Notes: a model not told the origin generated them from the sequence alone. Positions 8,413 through 17,537 are shown, numbered from the stretch's first letter. The stretch is 36,235 nt of DNA from Legionellales bacterium (GCA_002707205.1 PAMH01000010.1:1-36235); one strand, 5' to 3'. Numbers and translations: made by a program.

Positions 8413-10246
8413 GTTTTTGCTTTTCCTCTTTCTCTTCCTCAAAATAAGCGTCAAATACTTTTCTGGCAATCATTTTTGCATCTTTACTGTGTTCAGCCAT
8501 GACACTAACAGCAATTTCTGGTTTATCTATGGGAGCAAATGCAATAAATAATGAGTTATCACGTAAATGTTTTGGCAGGTTTTTATCTTGTCCTTTGCCA
8601 TAAGTGCTATAAACTTGCGCTGTACCGGTTTTACCTGCAACTGTATATGGCGTATGCCCAAAGCGTGCGGCTGTACCACCAGGTTGAATAACTTTTTGCA
8701 TACCTTCAATGACAATATCCCAATATTGTGGGTCAGCATGTACAACGGGAGCGGTAACGGGCGGTTTTGTATGAAACTTTCCTTGCGCATCTTGCCACTT
8801 CGTTAGAAAGTGAGGTTTAAAACCATGTCCGCGCATTGATAGTATCGCTGTACCATTTGCTAACTGTAAGGGAGTTGTCAGCATATAGCCTTGGCCAATT
8901 GCGGAAATAACTGTATCGCCAGGATACCAAGGTTGACCTTTTGCTTTATGTTTCCATGCGGGCGATGGTACTAATCCTGGAATCTCTTCTCCAATATCAA
9001 CACCCGTTAATTGGCCAAAGCCAAAATCATTTAAAATAGCATGAATGTGAGAAATGCCCATTTTCACACCGACAGTGTAGAAAAAGGTATCACAAGAAAT
9101 TGTAATGGCTTTTATGACATCTACTGTACCATGTCCACCACGTTTCCAGTCACGATAAACATGAGACGAGCCAGGTAAAGAAAAATATCCCGGATCTTTA
9201 ATTTTATAACTTTTTGTAATCGCATGAGCATTTAATGCTTCTAATGCGAGGAATGGTTTTATCGTGGAACCAAAAGCGTATTGTCCTCGAATAGAGCGAT
9301 TAAAAAGTGGACGTCCTGGTGCATTTTGTAAGGCATTGTATTCTTTCGTTGTCATGCCTTTGACAAAAAGGTTGGGATCGTAAGTTGGATTTGATGCCAT
9401 CGCAAGAATTTCACCAGTACTAGGTTGAATGACAACAACAGCACCAAAATTATCCCCTAGTGCTTTTTCAGATGCTAATTGTAATTTGCTATCCACAGAT
9501 AAATAAAGATTTTCTCCAGGTTTAGGTGGAATGCGTTTTAAAACACGAACAATACGTCCGCTGGCATCAGTTTCAACTTGTTGATATCCAACTTCACCAT
9601 GTAATTGATCTTCGTAATAAGCTTCAATACCAACTTTTCCTATAAAGTTAGTAGCTGCATAATTTGTTTGATCAATTTTATTAAGCTCTTTTTCATTTAT
9701 TCGGCCAACATAACCTAAAATATCAGAAAACGATGCCCCTAATGGATAATAGCGCATCAATCGTGCACTAATTAATACGCCCGGAAATCGATATTGGTTC
9801 ACATAAAAGCGCGCCACTTCATCATCATTAAGTTTTATTTTTAAAGGCACGGTATCAAAGCGACGATGTTGTTTGAGTTGTTTATAAAATTGTTCTTTAT
9901 CTTCTGGCGTTAACTCAATAATTTTACTTAATTTTTCAATTGTTTCTTCTAGGTTGTTAACTTTATCCGGAATAATTTCTAAATTAAACACTGGGACATT
10001 TTGTGCGATTAATACGCCGTTTCGATCATATATTAATCCGCGATTAGGCGCAATTGGCAGCAGTGTAACTTGATTTTTTTCAGAAAGCGTTGTGTATAAA
10101 TGATGTTGTATAATTTGTAAATAACAAAGACGAAGGATTAGCATTAGTGTTAATACAATAACGAACAATAAGGCGACTAATAATCGACGATTAAATAATC
10201 CCACTTCTTTCAAATGATCTTTGAGTTTAACTTTCTTTTTTTCCAT
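8372..10246 (-). CDS. mrdA: Penicillin-binding protein 2 (elongasome transpeptidase)
   Basis: PBP2 cross-links new murein during side-wall growth. The 624-aa sequence shows one N-terminal membrane anchor (about 20-42), a PBP dimerisation domain beginning near NRGLIYDRNG (68-77), then the transpeptidase with STIK (nucleophile Ser327), SCD (384-386) and KTG (539-541). Using SxD instead of SxN in the second motif is normal for PBP2. The tail is charged and low in complexity (EEEKEEKQKHETK) and overlaps the rodA start. No good ribosome site precedes the ATG at 10246. A promoter is predicted at 10314-10343. Confidence 0.95.
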   Translation of the reverse strand: MEKKKVKLKDHLKEVGLFNRRLLVALLFVIVLTLMLILRLCYLQIIQHHLYTTLSEKNQVTLLPIAPNRGLIYDRNGVLIAQNVPVFNLEIIPDKVNNLEETIEKLSKIIELTPEDKEQFYKQLKQHRRFDTVPLKIKLNDDEVARFYVNQYRFPGVLISARLMRYYPLGASFSDILGYVGRINEKELNKIDQTNYAATNFIGKVGIEAYYEDQLHGEVGYQQVETDASGRIVRVLKRIPPKPGENLYLSVDSKLQLASEKALGDNFGAVVVIQPSTGEILAMASNPTYDPNLFVKGMTTKEYNALQNAPGRPLFNRSIRGQYAFGSTIKPFLALEALNAHAITKSYKIKDPGYFSLPGSSHVYRDWKRGGHGTVDVIKAITISCDTFFYTVGVKMGISHIHAILNDFGFGQLTGVDIGEEIPGLVPSPAWKHKAKGQPWYPGDTVISAIGQGYMLTTPLQLANGTAILSMRGHGFKPHFLTKWQDAQGKFHTKPPVTAPVVHADPQYWDIVIEGMQKVIQPGGTAARFGHTPYTVAGKTGTAQVYSTYGKGQDKNLPKHLRDNSLFIAFAPIDKPEIAVSVMAEHSKDAKMIARKVFDAYFEEEKEEKQKHETKSNDHSQSTH

Positions 10247-10313
10247 GCGATATTGCTACTATTTTATTTTTGTTCAGAGTTTGATTCCAACAATTCTCTG
10301 TAAATTCTGGACT

Positions 10314-10343
10314 ATCATAGCAGAAGCATAGTGATATAAGCAA
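10314..10343 (-). promoter_or_regulatory. Predicted promoter for mrdA-rodA-mltB
   Basis: Read on the minus strand, TTGCTT (10343-10338), an 18-bp spacer and TATGAT (10319-10314) lie about 70 bp above the mrdA start. It would give the shape genes their own transcription, needed because a plus-strand gene separates them from rlmH. Confidence 0.5.
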
Positions 10344-10430
10344 AATAGCATTGATAAAGTTAAAAATATTATTTACAAAATATAAAATAAATGCTTTAAT
10401 AAATTAATGTAAAAATAAAGATAGCAAGTA

Positions 10431-10460
10431 TTGACAATGTTATCATAATAAGAAAATATT
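10431..10460 (+). promoter_or_regulatory. Predicted promoter for the Sel1-repeat gene
   Basis: A perfect TTGACA (10431-10436) is followed after 18 bp by AATATT (10455-10460), a weaker -10. The expected start near 10467 is 22 bp before ATG 10489. Transcription from here would exclude the out-of-frame ATG at 10461. Confidence 0.45.
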
Positions 10461-10488
10461 ATGATTGACCAACAAGTAGAACCAATGG

Positions 10489-11610
10489 ATGGATGTAACG
10501 ATGGACAGTGCTACTGCGCGTAAGCGCTACCGGCCGATATTTAAGAATTTAAAAATAGGCACTAAGGAATACGCAGTGCTTGATATGGCACTCGCGCATG
10601 AAAAAGCCTTGCATGCATTATCTCTAGCAATTGAAATGATTGAACAAAACAGAGATGATAGTTTCTCACAGCATTTAATTAATCAACACCTCACAACGGC
10701 TTGTGATTTTGGCAATAAAGATGCGGCATTTTTATTAGCCTCACGGGCATTGAATTGCGCATCTGAGTTTACTTATCCTGCTGAAGATGCCGTCGTCTTT
10801 TTAAAGTTAGCAGCCGAGCGCGGCCATGCAGAAGCGGCCTATGAATTAGGCTGTTGTTATGCCGCTATGGGTAAATTTATTTCAGCTGAGCAATCATGCA
10901 CTAAATATTTTAATAGTATTGACCCACGAGAAAGGCAGCGTTTAGCTGAGCATTATTTTCATATTGCTGTTGCTGAAGGACATCAAGATGCAATTGAAGA
11001 TATTGTTATTGCATACGCTTATGGTCGTGGTTACATTGCCAAAGATATTAGTAAATTTATTGATATTTGTGAAAACTTAATTGAAAAAGAAAACCAATCT
11101 GTGGCATTAGGATATGGTGCATGGTTGTTAGGAATGACTGTTGAGGGAGGAGAGCCATTGGCTGAAGCCATAAAAATGCAGAAAAACCCCGCAAAAGGTT
11201 TAGATTGTTTGTTGATGGCAAGTCGTGGTAAACAGTTAGAGCTTGCACAACATGCATTGCATTTAGTGTGTATTGGTATGTTGCGTGATTTGTGGGAAAT
11301 TAAACGGTCTGACAAATTCGCTAAAAGGTTACATAAAGATGTAGCGCAAGGAAATCAATTACTCGCACTTTATTTTGCGTGGTATAGCATTCCTGTTGAT
11401 CAGCGAGTTGCTTTGCCTACTTTAATGACGCATTATCAGCTATCATCTTTAGCATCATTTGTGCAACAAGATGAAAAACTGGCAATACAATTTCTGGATC
11501 ATGCATTTTTTGGTACGAATAGTCAGATATCACAGTTAGCAAAAGATATTTTGCAAGAGATATTTGGGCAATATTTCTTAGATGAAGCGTTAACACCTGT
11601 TGACGCATAA
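10489..11610 (+). CDS. Sel1-like (SLR) helical-repeat protein
   Basis: This 373-aa protein has no signal peptide or membrane helix. It contains alpha-helical repeats of the Sel1/TPR type: the clearest are at about 99-126 (LAAERGHAEAAYELGCCYA) and 150-181 (YFHIAVAEGHQDAIEDIVI), with degenerate copies near 70-90 and 236-262. Such repeats bind other proteins. In Legionella, SLR proteins (EnhC, LpnE, LidL) take part in host interaction, but those with that role are usually secreted, and nothing here proves it. ATG 10489 and ATG 10501 are both possible starts; neither has a strong ribosome site. The gene sits head-to-head with mrdA and tail-to-tail with rlmH, splitting an otherwise conserved cluster. 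Confidence 0.78.
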   Translation: MDVTMDSATARKRYRPIFKNLKIGTKEYAVLDMALAHEKALHALSLAIEMIEQNRDDSFSQHLINQHLTTACDFGNKDAAFLLASRALNCASEFTYPAEDAVVFLKLAAERGHAEAAYELGCCYAAMGKFISAEQSCTKYFNSIDPRERQRLAEHYFHIAVAEGHQDAIEDIVIAYAYGRGYIAKDISKFIDICENLIEKENQSVALGYGAWLLGMTVEGGEPLAEAIKMQKNPAKGLDCLLMASRGKQLELAQHALHLVCIGMLRDLWEIKRSDKFAKRLHKDVAQGNQLLALYFAWYSIPVDQRVALPTLMTHYQLSSLASFVQQDEKLAIQFLDHAFFGTNSQISQLAKDILQEIFGQYFLDEALTPVDA

Positions 11611-11700
11611 ACTTGTATTGTTATAGCCACGTTATTTATTTGAGGTAGATTTCTGCGTCTATGTGGGAATGTACTTAAGAGACACATCGCTAAGAATAAT

Positions 11701-12171
11701 TTAATCGCGATGATAAGGATGGTTATTGAGAAGACTCCATGCACGATAAAGTTGTTCAGCCAGAATAATACGTACGAAAGGATGTGGTAATGTAAGTTGA
11801 GATAATGAGCGCTTAGCATTTGCGGTTTCTAGTATTGAATTATCTAATCCATCAGGCCCCCCAATAATCAGACTAATGTCTAGTCCTAACTGTAGCCATT
11901 GTTGCATTTCTTGTGCTAAGCCACGCGTTGACCAGTCTTTACCATGCTCATCAAGTGCAATCATATACGTTTTATTTGGAATTGCTTTTTGAATTAATTT
12001 AGCTTCTTGCTGTTTAAGTTTTGGTGCAATAATATTTTTTGTACGTTTAGGCATTGGCAGTTCATGCAGAACTAGTTGACAAGCTTTAGGCATGCGTTTG
12101 CAGTATTCTTGATAGCCCGTTTGAATCCATGTTGGCATTTGCTGGCCAATACAAATAAGATTAATCTTCAT
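11701..12171 (-). CDS. rlmH: 23S rRNA pseudouridine-1915 N3-methyltransferase RlmH
   Basis: RlmH is a small SPOUT-family enzyme that methylates pseudouridine 1915 in helix 69 of 23S rRNA on the assembled 70S ribosome. The 156-aa length is standard. The SAM-binding knot LIIGGPDGL and the C-terminal LPHPFVRIILAEQLYRAW...NHPYHRD are diagnostic. Its start overlaps the rsfS end by 11 bp, so translation is coupled. It is the last gene of the leuS-to-rlmH run and faces the Sel1 gene across 90 bp that hold no clear terminator. Confidence 0.96.
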   Translation of the reverse strand: MKINLICIGQQMPTWIQTGYQEYCKRMPKACQLVLHELPMPKRTKNIIAPKLKQQEAKLIQKAIPNKTYMIALDEHGKDWSTRGLAQEMQQWLQLGLDISLIIGGPDGLDNSILETANAKRSLSQLTLPHPFVRIILAEQLYRAWSLLNNHPYHRD

Positions 12172-12505
12172 TTTGGCTTATAGATTCAATATTCCATAGC
12201 TTTTCTAAATTATAAAAATCTCTTGCCTTAGGCAGCATTACATGAATAATAATATTGGCTAAATCAACTAAAATCCATTCAGCGTCTTGTTCACCTTCAA
12301 CACCAAGAGGGCGGACTTGGGCACTTTTTGCCTTTTCAACTAATTCGCGCGCAATTGCTTTAACATGTCTGGTGGAGTTTCCAGAACAGATAATCATGTA
12401 ATCAGCGATGCTGGTAATTTTTTCTACATCTAGCACGATAATATCGATTGCTTTCATATCTTCGAGCGTTGTTTGTATTAATTTAAGTAAATCACTTGTT
12501 ATCAT
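12161..12505 (-). CDS. rsfS: Ribosomal silencing factor RsfS
   Basis: RsfS binds ribosomal protein uL14 and blocks subunit joining when nutrients are short. The 114-aa product carries the family core SIADYMIICSGNSTRHVKAI and VEGEQDAEWILVDLANIIIH. Start and preceding stop share one base (TAATG with nadD), and the end overlaps rlmH. This rsfS-rlmH pairing is conserved in many bacteria. Confidence 0.95.
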   Translation of the reverse strand: MITSDLLKLIQTTLEDMKAIDIIVLDVEKITSIADYMIICSGNSTRHVKAIARELVEKAKSAQVRPLGVEGEQDAEWILVDLANIIIHVMLPKARDFYNLEKLWNIESISQNED

Positions 12506-13149
12506 TAAAAAATCTCTTTGTATAAATTTTGCTGGTTAATATACGATAAAACTGCCTCTGGAAGCAAGAATTTTGGGCTAATATTGGCTGAAAGCTGCGC
12601 ACGAATCATCGTTGCTGAAATATCTAATGCCGTTATACTTTGCACATAAATACCACCAGATAATTGTTTTTCTAGATAATTAGCATCAGCTAAATTATGA
12701 GTATTAAGATATTGTTGCATTTGAGGTGTCAAGTTTAATCGATGACCTGGTCGCATTACGATTACAATATGGCAAAAATTTAATAATTTGTCCCATTGGT
12801 GCCATTGCGGTAATTCTGCAAAAGCATCGCTACCCATTATGAGCAGTAGTGGTATATCTGTAAAATCTTGCTTAAGTGAGCTCAATGTTTCAATCATATA
12901 AGAAGGAGTATCGCGATAAACTTCTCTTGGATCAATAACAAAGTCAGGTTCGGATTGTGTCGCAAGTTTCAACATTTCTAGACGTTGTTTTGCATTTGCA
13001 TAAACGTTAGACTTATGGACTGGTTGTTGACATGGAATAAAACGTATTTGCTCCAGTGTTAAAATTTGTTTTAATTCTAGTGCACTACGTAAATGCCCAT
13101 AATGAATTGGATCAAATGTGCCACCAAAAATACCAATAGGTTTTGTCAT
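12505..13149 (-). CDS. nadD: Nicotinate-nucleotide adenylyltransferase NadD
   Basis: NadD transfers AMP from ATP to nicotinate mononucleotide, giving deamido-NAD in NAD synthesis. The nucleotidyltransferase motif GIFGGTFDPIHYGHLR begins five residues in, and ISATMIR near the end is the second ATP-binding motif. The frame is open upstream to 13197, but the extra 16 residues lie inside the end of holA. I chose ATG 13149, which overlaps the holA stop as ATGA (214 aa, normal length). It ends in a TAATG junction with rsfS. Confidence 0.95.
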   Translation of the reverse strand: MTKPIGIFGGTFDPIHYGHLRSALELKQILTLEQIRFIPCQQPVHKSNVYANAKQRLEMLKLATQSEPDFVIDPREVYRDTPSYMIETLSSLKQDFTDIPLLLIMGSDAFAELPQWHQWDKLLNFCHIVIVMRPGHRLNLTPQMQQYLNTHNLADANYLEKQLSGGIYVQSITALDISATMIRAQLSANISPKFLLPEAVLSYINQQNLYKEIF

Positions 13150-14156
13150 ATTTTTATCCCTGCTAATGCTAATGCTAATCGTTTTAGCGCATCCCAAACA
13201 CTGGTTGTTAAAATGCCTTTGAGCATTAAATCAATTTGATATGCTTGTTGTAGTAATGTCATTAAAGATTTTGTTGAATGTCGTTTGAAAATAACATGAT
13301 ATGCATTTTGTTTTTTCGGCCAAATTTGTAGCCGTTGAAAAATTTTTGTTAAACTCTCTTGCTGCATTTGCGCATTAAATAAACTTAAATAGGCGCGTAT
13401 TTCTTTGCTTAGCAACCAGAGCACTAGAATAGGGTCTGTACCTTGCGCCGCTAGGTTATTTAATCCGTGGGCAATACGTAGGCCATCACCAGTAAGTATA
13501 TCATCAGCCAGCTGAAATAATTGCGTTTGGGAGTGATCGGAAACAACTTTCAATATATCTTGTTCATTGAGTCGGCCATCACCATAGAGTAGGTGTAATT
13601 GTTGTATGACTTGTTGAGCAGCTAATAAATTACCTTCGGTGAGTGAGGTGAGTAAATTAAGTGCTGTAGATGTTAATTGTAAATTCTGATGCTGTAGGCG
13701 TGCTTTCAACCATCTTACAAATTGATCTTTTTCCATTGGCCAAAACTGAATAAAAGTAGTATTTGCTTCAAGGGCTTTAAACCATTTTGTTTTTGTCGTT
13801 GCAGTTTCTATTTTAGGAAAGCTTAATATTAATAATTTATCAGGATTTGGACTTGCAAGTAACTCAGTAAGTATTTTTTTTGCAGTATCTGAAAATTTAT
13901 TGTTGTGCAATCTAATATCTATAATTTCTTTTTCATTGAACAACCCTAGGCTTTGATAATCATGATAGAAACTTTCCCAGTCTTGATTAGTCATACCATG
14001 ATAAACTTTTCTCTCTTGAAATCCTTGTTGTTTCGCTGCTGTAATGATTTGCAATTGCGCTTCGCTGATTAATAGTGCCTCATCACCAGAAAGGAAGTAA
14101 GCATGCTTGATATCATATTTAAGTTGTTGTGCTAATTTTTCTGGATAAATTTTCAT
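13146..14156 (-). CDS. holA: DNA polymerase III subunit delta
   Basis: HolA opens the beta sliding clamp within the clamp-loader complex. The 336-aa protein begins MKIYPEKLAQQLKYDIKHAYFLSGDEALLISEA, the usual delta N-terminus with its LxGxEx(L/F)L-type motif, and its length is typical. It starts directly after the lptE stop (TAAATG, no gap) and overlaps nadD by 4 bp. The order lptE-holA-nadD is the same in E. coli. Confidence 0.93.
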   Translation of the reverse strand: MKIYPEKLAQQLKYDIKHAYFLSGDEALLISEAQLQIITAAKQQGFQERKVYHGMTNQDWESFYHDYQSLGLFNEKEIIDIRLHNNKFSDTAKKILTELLASPNPDKLLILSFPKIETATTKTKWFKALEANTTFIQFWPMEKDQFVRWLKARLQHQNLQLTSTALNLLTSLTEGNLLAAQQVIQQLHLLYGDGRLNEQDILKVVSDHSQTQLFQLADDILTGDGLRIAHGLNNLAAQGTDPILVLWLLSKEIRAYLSLFNAQMQQESLTKIFQRLQIWPKKQNAYHVIFKRHSTKSLMTLLQQAYQIDLMLKGILTTSVWDALKRLALALAGIKI

Positions 14157-14705
14157 TTAACTATTAAGTTGTTTTTTTGTTATTGATTGCTGTAATTTTT
14201 TTTGCGTTTCTGGCGCACTTAATTGACGTAATAAGGTAAATACAGCATCATGTTGCATTTCTGTTTGCAATGACTCTTGTTCACTGTCAGTACTTAATAC
14301 TTGATTCTCATTGACAGTATAATTTCGCTGATTATGAATTATTTTAGGTCCAAATAAAACTTTACCTGTTTTACTTAATAATTCATATTGAACCTGATAA
14401 TGCAGGGTGTATTGTTCTGTACTTGAGCTTGCACTTTCAGATAATACATCTGATACATATTGTTCCCCAAAGATTCTTAAGGTAATTGGGGCATCTTGCG
14501 CAGAGTCAACTAGCTGTGTATCTAACGATTTTAGAATTTGCTTTAGTTCTAAAGTTAGATTACCGTATGGATTTGCACTGTCGATATATAAAGTATGTAG
14601 TTCAGGCGGCAACGGTTCTTGTGTGCGTAAATGAAAGCCACACGCAGTCAACAATATACTGAATAAAATGATTATACAGATATTTTGCCATGTCGTTGCT
14701 TTCAT
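14157..14705 (-). CDS. lptE: LPS-assembly lipoprotein LptE
   Basis: LptE plugs the LptD barrel and helps place LPS in the outer leaflet. The 182-aa protein has a lipoprotein signal ending LLTAC (lipidated Cys22) followed by GFHLRTQEPLPPELHTLYID, a characteristic LptE start. It lies 5 bp after leuS, with a GGAG site inside the end of leuS, and is followed without gap by holA. Confidence 0.93.
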   Translation of the reverse strand: MKATTWQNICIIILFSILLTACGFHLRTQEPLPPELHTLYIDSANPYGNLTLELKQILKSLDTQLVDSAQDAPITLRIFGEQYVSDVLSESASSSTEQYTLHYQVQYELLSKTGKVLFGPKIIHNQRNYTVNENQVLSTDSEQESLQTEMQHDAVFTLLRQLSAPETQKKLQQSITKKQLNS

Positions 14706-14710
14706 ATAAA

Positions 14711-17197
14711 TTATGCTCCAACTACAATATTAGCTAATCGATTGGGTACATAAATAAAACGTTTACACGTTTTGCCTTCAATAAATTTATGAACATCAGG
14801 GTGCGCCATTGCTAGCATTTGTATGGTTTCTTCATCTGCATCAACAGGAATATCAATATGCCCTCTAAGTTTTCCATTAACTTGAACAACTAAGTTGATA
14901 GTTTCTGACTTAAGCGCAGAATTATCCGCTTTAGGGAATTTAACTTTAGTTAAGTCATTACCATAACCTAGTTTTTCCCATAAATATTGCGTTATATGCG
15001 GCGCAATAGGTGATAAAATTCTGAGTAAAATGCCTAGGCCTTCTTGAATAATTGTACGAGAGGCTTTTTCATTTAGCATTGGTATTTTTTCTAATATATT
15101 TAACAGTTTCATGCAGCCTGAAACTACAGTGTTAAATTGATAACGTTTGAAGTCAAAATGTATCTGTTTAACAATTTCATGTATTGATTTACGCATAGCT
15201 TTTTCATTAGACGAAGTTAAAGCACTTATATCTGGTTTAAGCACATTCTCTTTTAAGTCATCATTAATCGTGTTTAGCCAATCTGCATGTGTGAGTGCGA
15301 ATTGGTATAAACGATTAAGGTATCGATTTGCGCCAGCAACACCGCTATCTGACCACTCTAAAGATTGCTCCGGCGGTGCTGCAAACATAGAAAATAAACG
15401 AATAGTGTCTGCGCCGTATTGGGTTAATAATGTAGTTGGATCGACAACATTCCCTTTAGACTTAGACATTTTTGCACCATCTTTGAGTACCATGCCTTGA
15501 GTGAGTAAGCGAGTAAAAGGTTCATCAGAATTTAATAAGCCTTCATCACGCATGACTTTGTGAAAAAATCTTGAGTAGAGTAAATGTAATATTGCATGTT
15601 CAATGCCGCCAATATATTGCTCAACCGGTGTCCAATATTTAGCACGGTCATCTAGCATTGTGCTGTTTTGATCTTTGCAAGAAAAACGTGCGTAATACCA
15701 TGAAGACTCAAAAAAAGTATCAAAAGTATCGGTTTCACGTTTTGCTAAATTTTTACAGTTTGGACAATCAACATTTATAAATTCAGGTATATTCGCCAAC
15801 GGTGAGCCTGCTTGGGTGAGGACTACATTTTCCGGCAGCTTAACAGGTAAGTCTTGCTCCGGAACAGGTACTGTCCCACAGTCATCGCAGTAGATCATGG
15901 GGATTGGAGCACCCCAATAACGTTGTCTTGAAACACCCCAGTCGCGTAATCGGTAGTTAATTTTTTTCTTACCGTTAGCAATTTTGACTAATTTATCAGC
16001 GATATTAATCAATGCTTCATCAGAGGACTGTTGATTAAATTCAGCAGAGTTAATTAATGTACCTTGATCTTCATAAGCAGTTTCTTGTATGTTAACGTCA
16101 ATGTTATTTTCCGGCCGTATCACTTGTTGAATAGGTAGATGATATTTTAAAGCAAAGTCGTGATCTCGCCCATCATGTGCCGGTACGGACATAACCGCAC
16201 CCGTTCCATAGTCCATAAGCACAAAATTTGCAATCCAAATTGGTAATCGCTCTTTTGTTAAAGGATGGATAGCATAAAAAGGGGTTGCAATACCTTTTTT
16301 CTCCATAGTAGCTATGTCAGCTTCAGCGGTTTTAATATGTTTACAGTCTTTGATAAACATACTTAAGTTTTGATCTAAGCTTGCAGCGAGTTTAGCTAAT
16401 GGATGCTGTGGCGCAATGGCAAGATAGGTGACACCGTATAAGGTATCAGCTCTAGTTGTAAACACACGAATATTTTCATCTGTATTTTCAACAGGGAAAT
16501 CAAATTCAACACCTTCGGAGCGGCCAATCCAATTTTTTTGCATGGTTTTTACTTGCTCAGGCCAATATTCTAACTGATCAAGTCCTGAGAGTAATTCGTC
16601 TGCATACTCAGTAATTTTAATAAACCACTGGGAAATTTCTTTGCGCTCAACGGGCGCGCCTGAACGCCAGCCACAACCATTAACAACTTGCTCATTGGCT
16701 AATACTGTTTGGTCAACTGGATCCCAGTTCACCGTAGCATTTTTTTTATAAACCAAGCCCTTTTTATAAAGTTGAATAAAAAACCATTGTTCCCAGTGAT
16801 AATATTGAGGATGGCATGTTGCAATCTCACGTTCCCAATCATAAGAAAAACCTAATTGTTTAAATTGCTCGCGCATTTTATCAATATTTTGGTATGTCCA
16901 TTTTGCTGGGGCAACACCATGCTTTAATGCAGCATTTTCAGCGGGTAAACCAAAAGCATCCCAGCCCATAGGATTTAATACATTTTTGCCTAACATCCGT
17001 TGATATCGAGCAACAACATCGGACAGCGTGTAGTTTCTCACATGTCCCATATGTAGCGTACCACTTGGATAAGGAAACATAGCTAGACAGTAGAATTTTT
17101 CTTTATTTAAATCCTCAATGGCTTTAAAACTTTGCTCTTCTTGCCAGCGTTTTTGAATATCTTGTTCTATTTGTTGAGGTTGATACTGACTGTCCAT
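14711..17197 (-). CDS. leuS: Leucyl-tRNA synthetase
   Basis: LeuS charges tRNA-Leu. The 828-aa protein shows the class I HIGH motif as HMGH (49-52), the CP1 editing domain (about 225-415, with TTRADTLYGVTYLA), zinc-type CDDC/CPNC pairs (437-440 and 478-481), and KMSKS (576-580). It is about 30 residues shorter than the E. coli enzyme because the leucine-specific insert just before KMSKS is missing, as in many bacteria. The ATG at 17197 has a distant AAGG. A hairpin lies in the probable leader at 17219-17252. First gene of the leuS-lptE-holA-nadD-rsfS-rlmH run. Confidence 0.97.
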   Translation of the reverse strand: MDSQYQPQQIEQDIQKRWQEEQSFKAIEDLNKEKFYCLAMFPYPSGTLHMGHVRNYTLSDVVARYQRMLGKNVLNPMGWDAFGLPAENAALKHGVAPAKWTYQNIDKMREQFKQLGFSYDWEREIATCHPQYYHWEQWFFIQLYKKGLVYKKNATVNWDPVDQTVLANEQVVNGCGWRSGAPVERKEISQWFIKITEYADELLSGLDQLEYWPEQVKTMQKNWIGRSEGVEFDFPVENTDENIRVFTTRADTLYGVTYLAIAPQHPLAKLAASLDQNLSMFIKDCKHIKTAEADIATMEKKGIATPFYAIHPLTKERLPIWIANFVLMDYGTGAVMSVPAHDGRDHDFALKYHLPIQQVIRPENNIDVNIQETAYEDQGTLINSAEFNQQSSDEALINIADKLVKIANGKKKINYRLRDWGVSRQRYWGAPIPMIYCDDCGTVPVPEQDLPVKLPENVVLTQAGSPLANIPEFINVDCPNCKNLAKRETDTFDTFFESSWYYARFSCKDQNSTMLDDRAKYWTPVEQYIGGIEHAILHLLYSRFFHKVMRDEGLLNSDEPFTRLLTQGMVLKDGAKMSKSKGNVVDPTTLLTQYGADTIRLFSMFAAPPEQSLEWSDSGVAGANRYLNRLYQFALTHADWLNTINDDLKENVLKPDISALTSSNEKAMRKSIHEIVKQIHFDFKRYQFNTVVSGCMKLLNILEKIPMLNEKASRTIIQEGLGILLRILSPIAPHITQYLWEKLGYGNDLTKVKFPKADNSALKSETINLVVQVNGKLRGHIDIPVDADEETIQMLAMAHPDVHKFIEGKTCKRFIYVPNRLANIVVGA

Positions 17198-17218
17198 TTT
17201 AAATACATTTACCTTGTT

Positions 17219-17252
17219 GCTTTTGATCAGCTAAGGATACCTGATCAAAGGC
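17219..17252 (-). other. Leader hairpin upstream of leuS
   Basis: gcttttgatcag (17219-17230) pairs with ctgatcaaaggc (17241-17252): 12 bp including one wobble pair, with a 10-nt loop. It ends 22 bp before the leuS ATG and is not followed by a T-tract in the leuS direction, so it is not a standard terminator. It could affect ribosome access or mRNA stability, or be a DNA-level operator, since the inner part contains TGATCA. Confidence 0.45.
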
Positions 17253-17457
17253 ATAGAGTAAATCTTACGGGTAGACTGAATAATTATGTTAAGCTGAATG
17301 CCCATAAGATTTGTTATTTTTTACTCACTTATCCTTCAGTCTCATTTCTATTGATATATACCATGAGGCTATTAGGTAGATGCTTAGAGAAGTTACTGTG
17401 TTATTTCGAGATAATGACTAGGTTATTTTATAATAAATGCTAAACCTATTGATTATT

Positions 17458-17486
17458 TTGAGCTTTTGTATGCTTTAGTCTATGCT
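17458..17486 (+). promoter_or_regulatory. Predicted promoter for the ybeL-like gene
   Basis: TTGAGC (17458-17463), a 17-bp spacer and TATGCT (17481-17486) lie about 50 bp above the ATG at 17538. The -35 matches four of six consensus bases and the -10 is moderate. Confidence 0.4.
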
Positions 17487-17537
17487 TAAGGCAATAGGAC
17501 AAACGTTAACAGGCTATTTATTATTGGAGAAATTATC

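Larger units (their letters stand above)
17198..17537. promoter_or_regulatory. 340-bp divergent intergenic region between leuS and the ybeL-like gene
   Basis: No convincing gene is seen here; a plus-strand frame that enters from the leuS antisense strand and ends at 17443 looks like chance. The stretch holds a near-perfect 12-bp stem with a 10-nt loop at 17219-17252 on the leuS side and a promoter for the plus-strand gene at 17458-17486. A good leuS promoter could not be assigned with confidence. Confidence 0.5.

Noticed and set aside
8413-8469. Upstream extension of rodA to a TTG codon
   Set aside because: The extension is very basic, lies inside mrdA, uses a TTG start, and a better-placed ATG with GAGGA exists at 8412.
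10461-10523. 20-codon out-of-frame ORF overlapping the start of the Sel1-repeat gene
   Set aside because: It lies upstream of, or at, the predicted transcript start, has no clear ribosome site, and is most likely chance.
13150-13197. Upstream extension of nadD (16 extra residues)
   Set aside because: The canonical NadD N-terminus begins right after ATG 13149, which forms an ATGA junction with holA; the extra part is inside holA.
17132-17443. 103-aa plus-strand frame upstream of leuS
   Set aside because: It starts antisense inside leuS, has no ribosome site, and its hydrophobic run is what AT-rich noncoding DNA gives.
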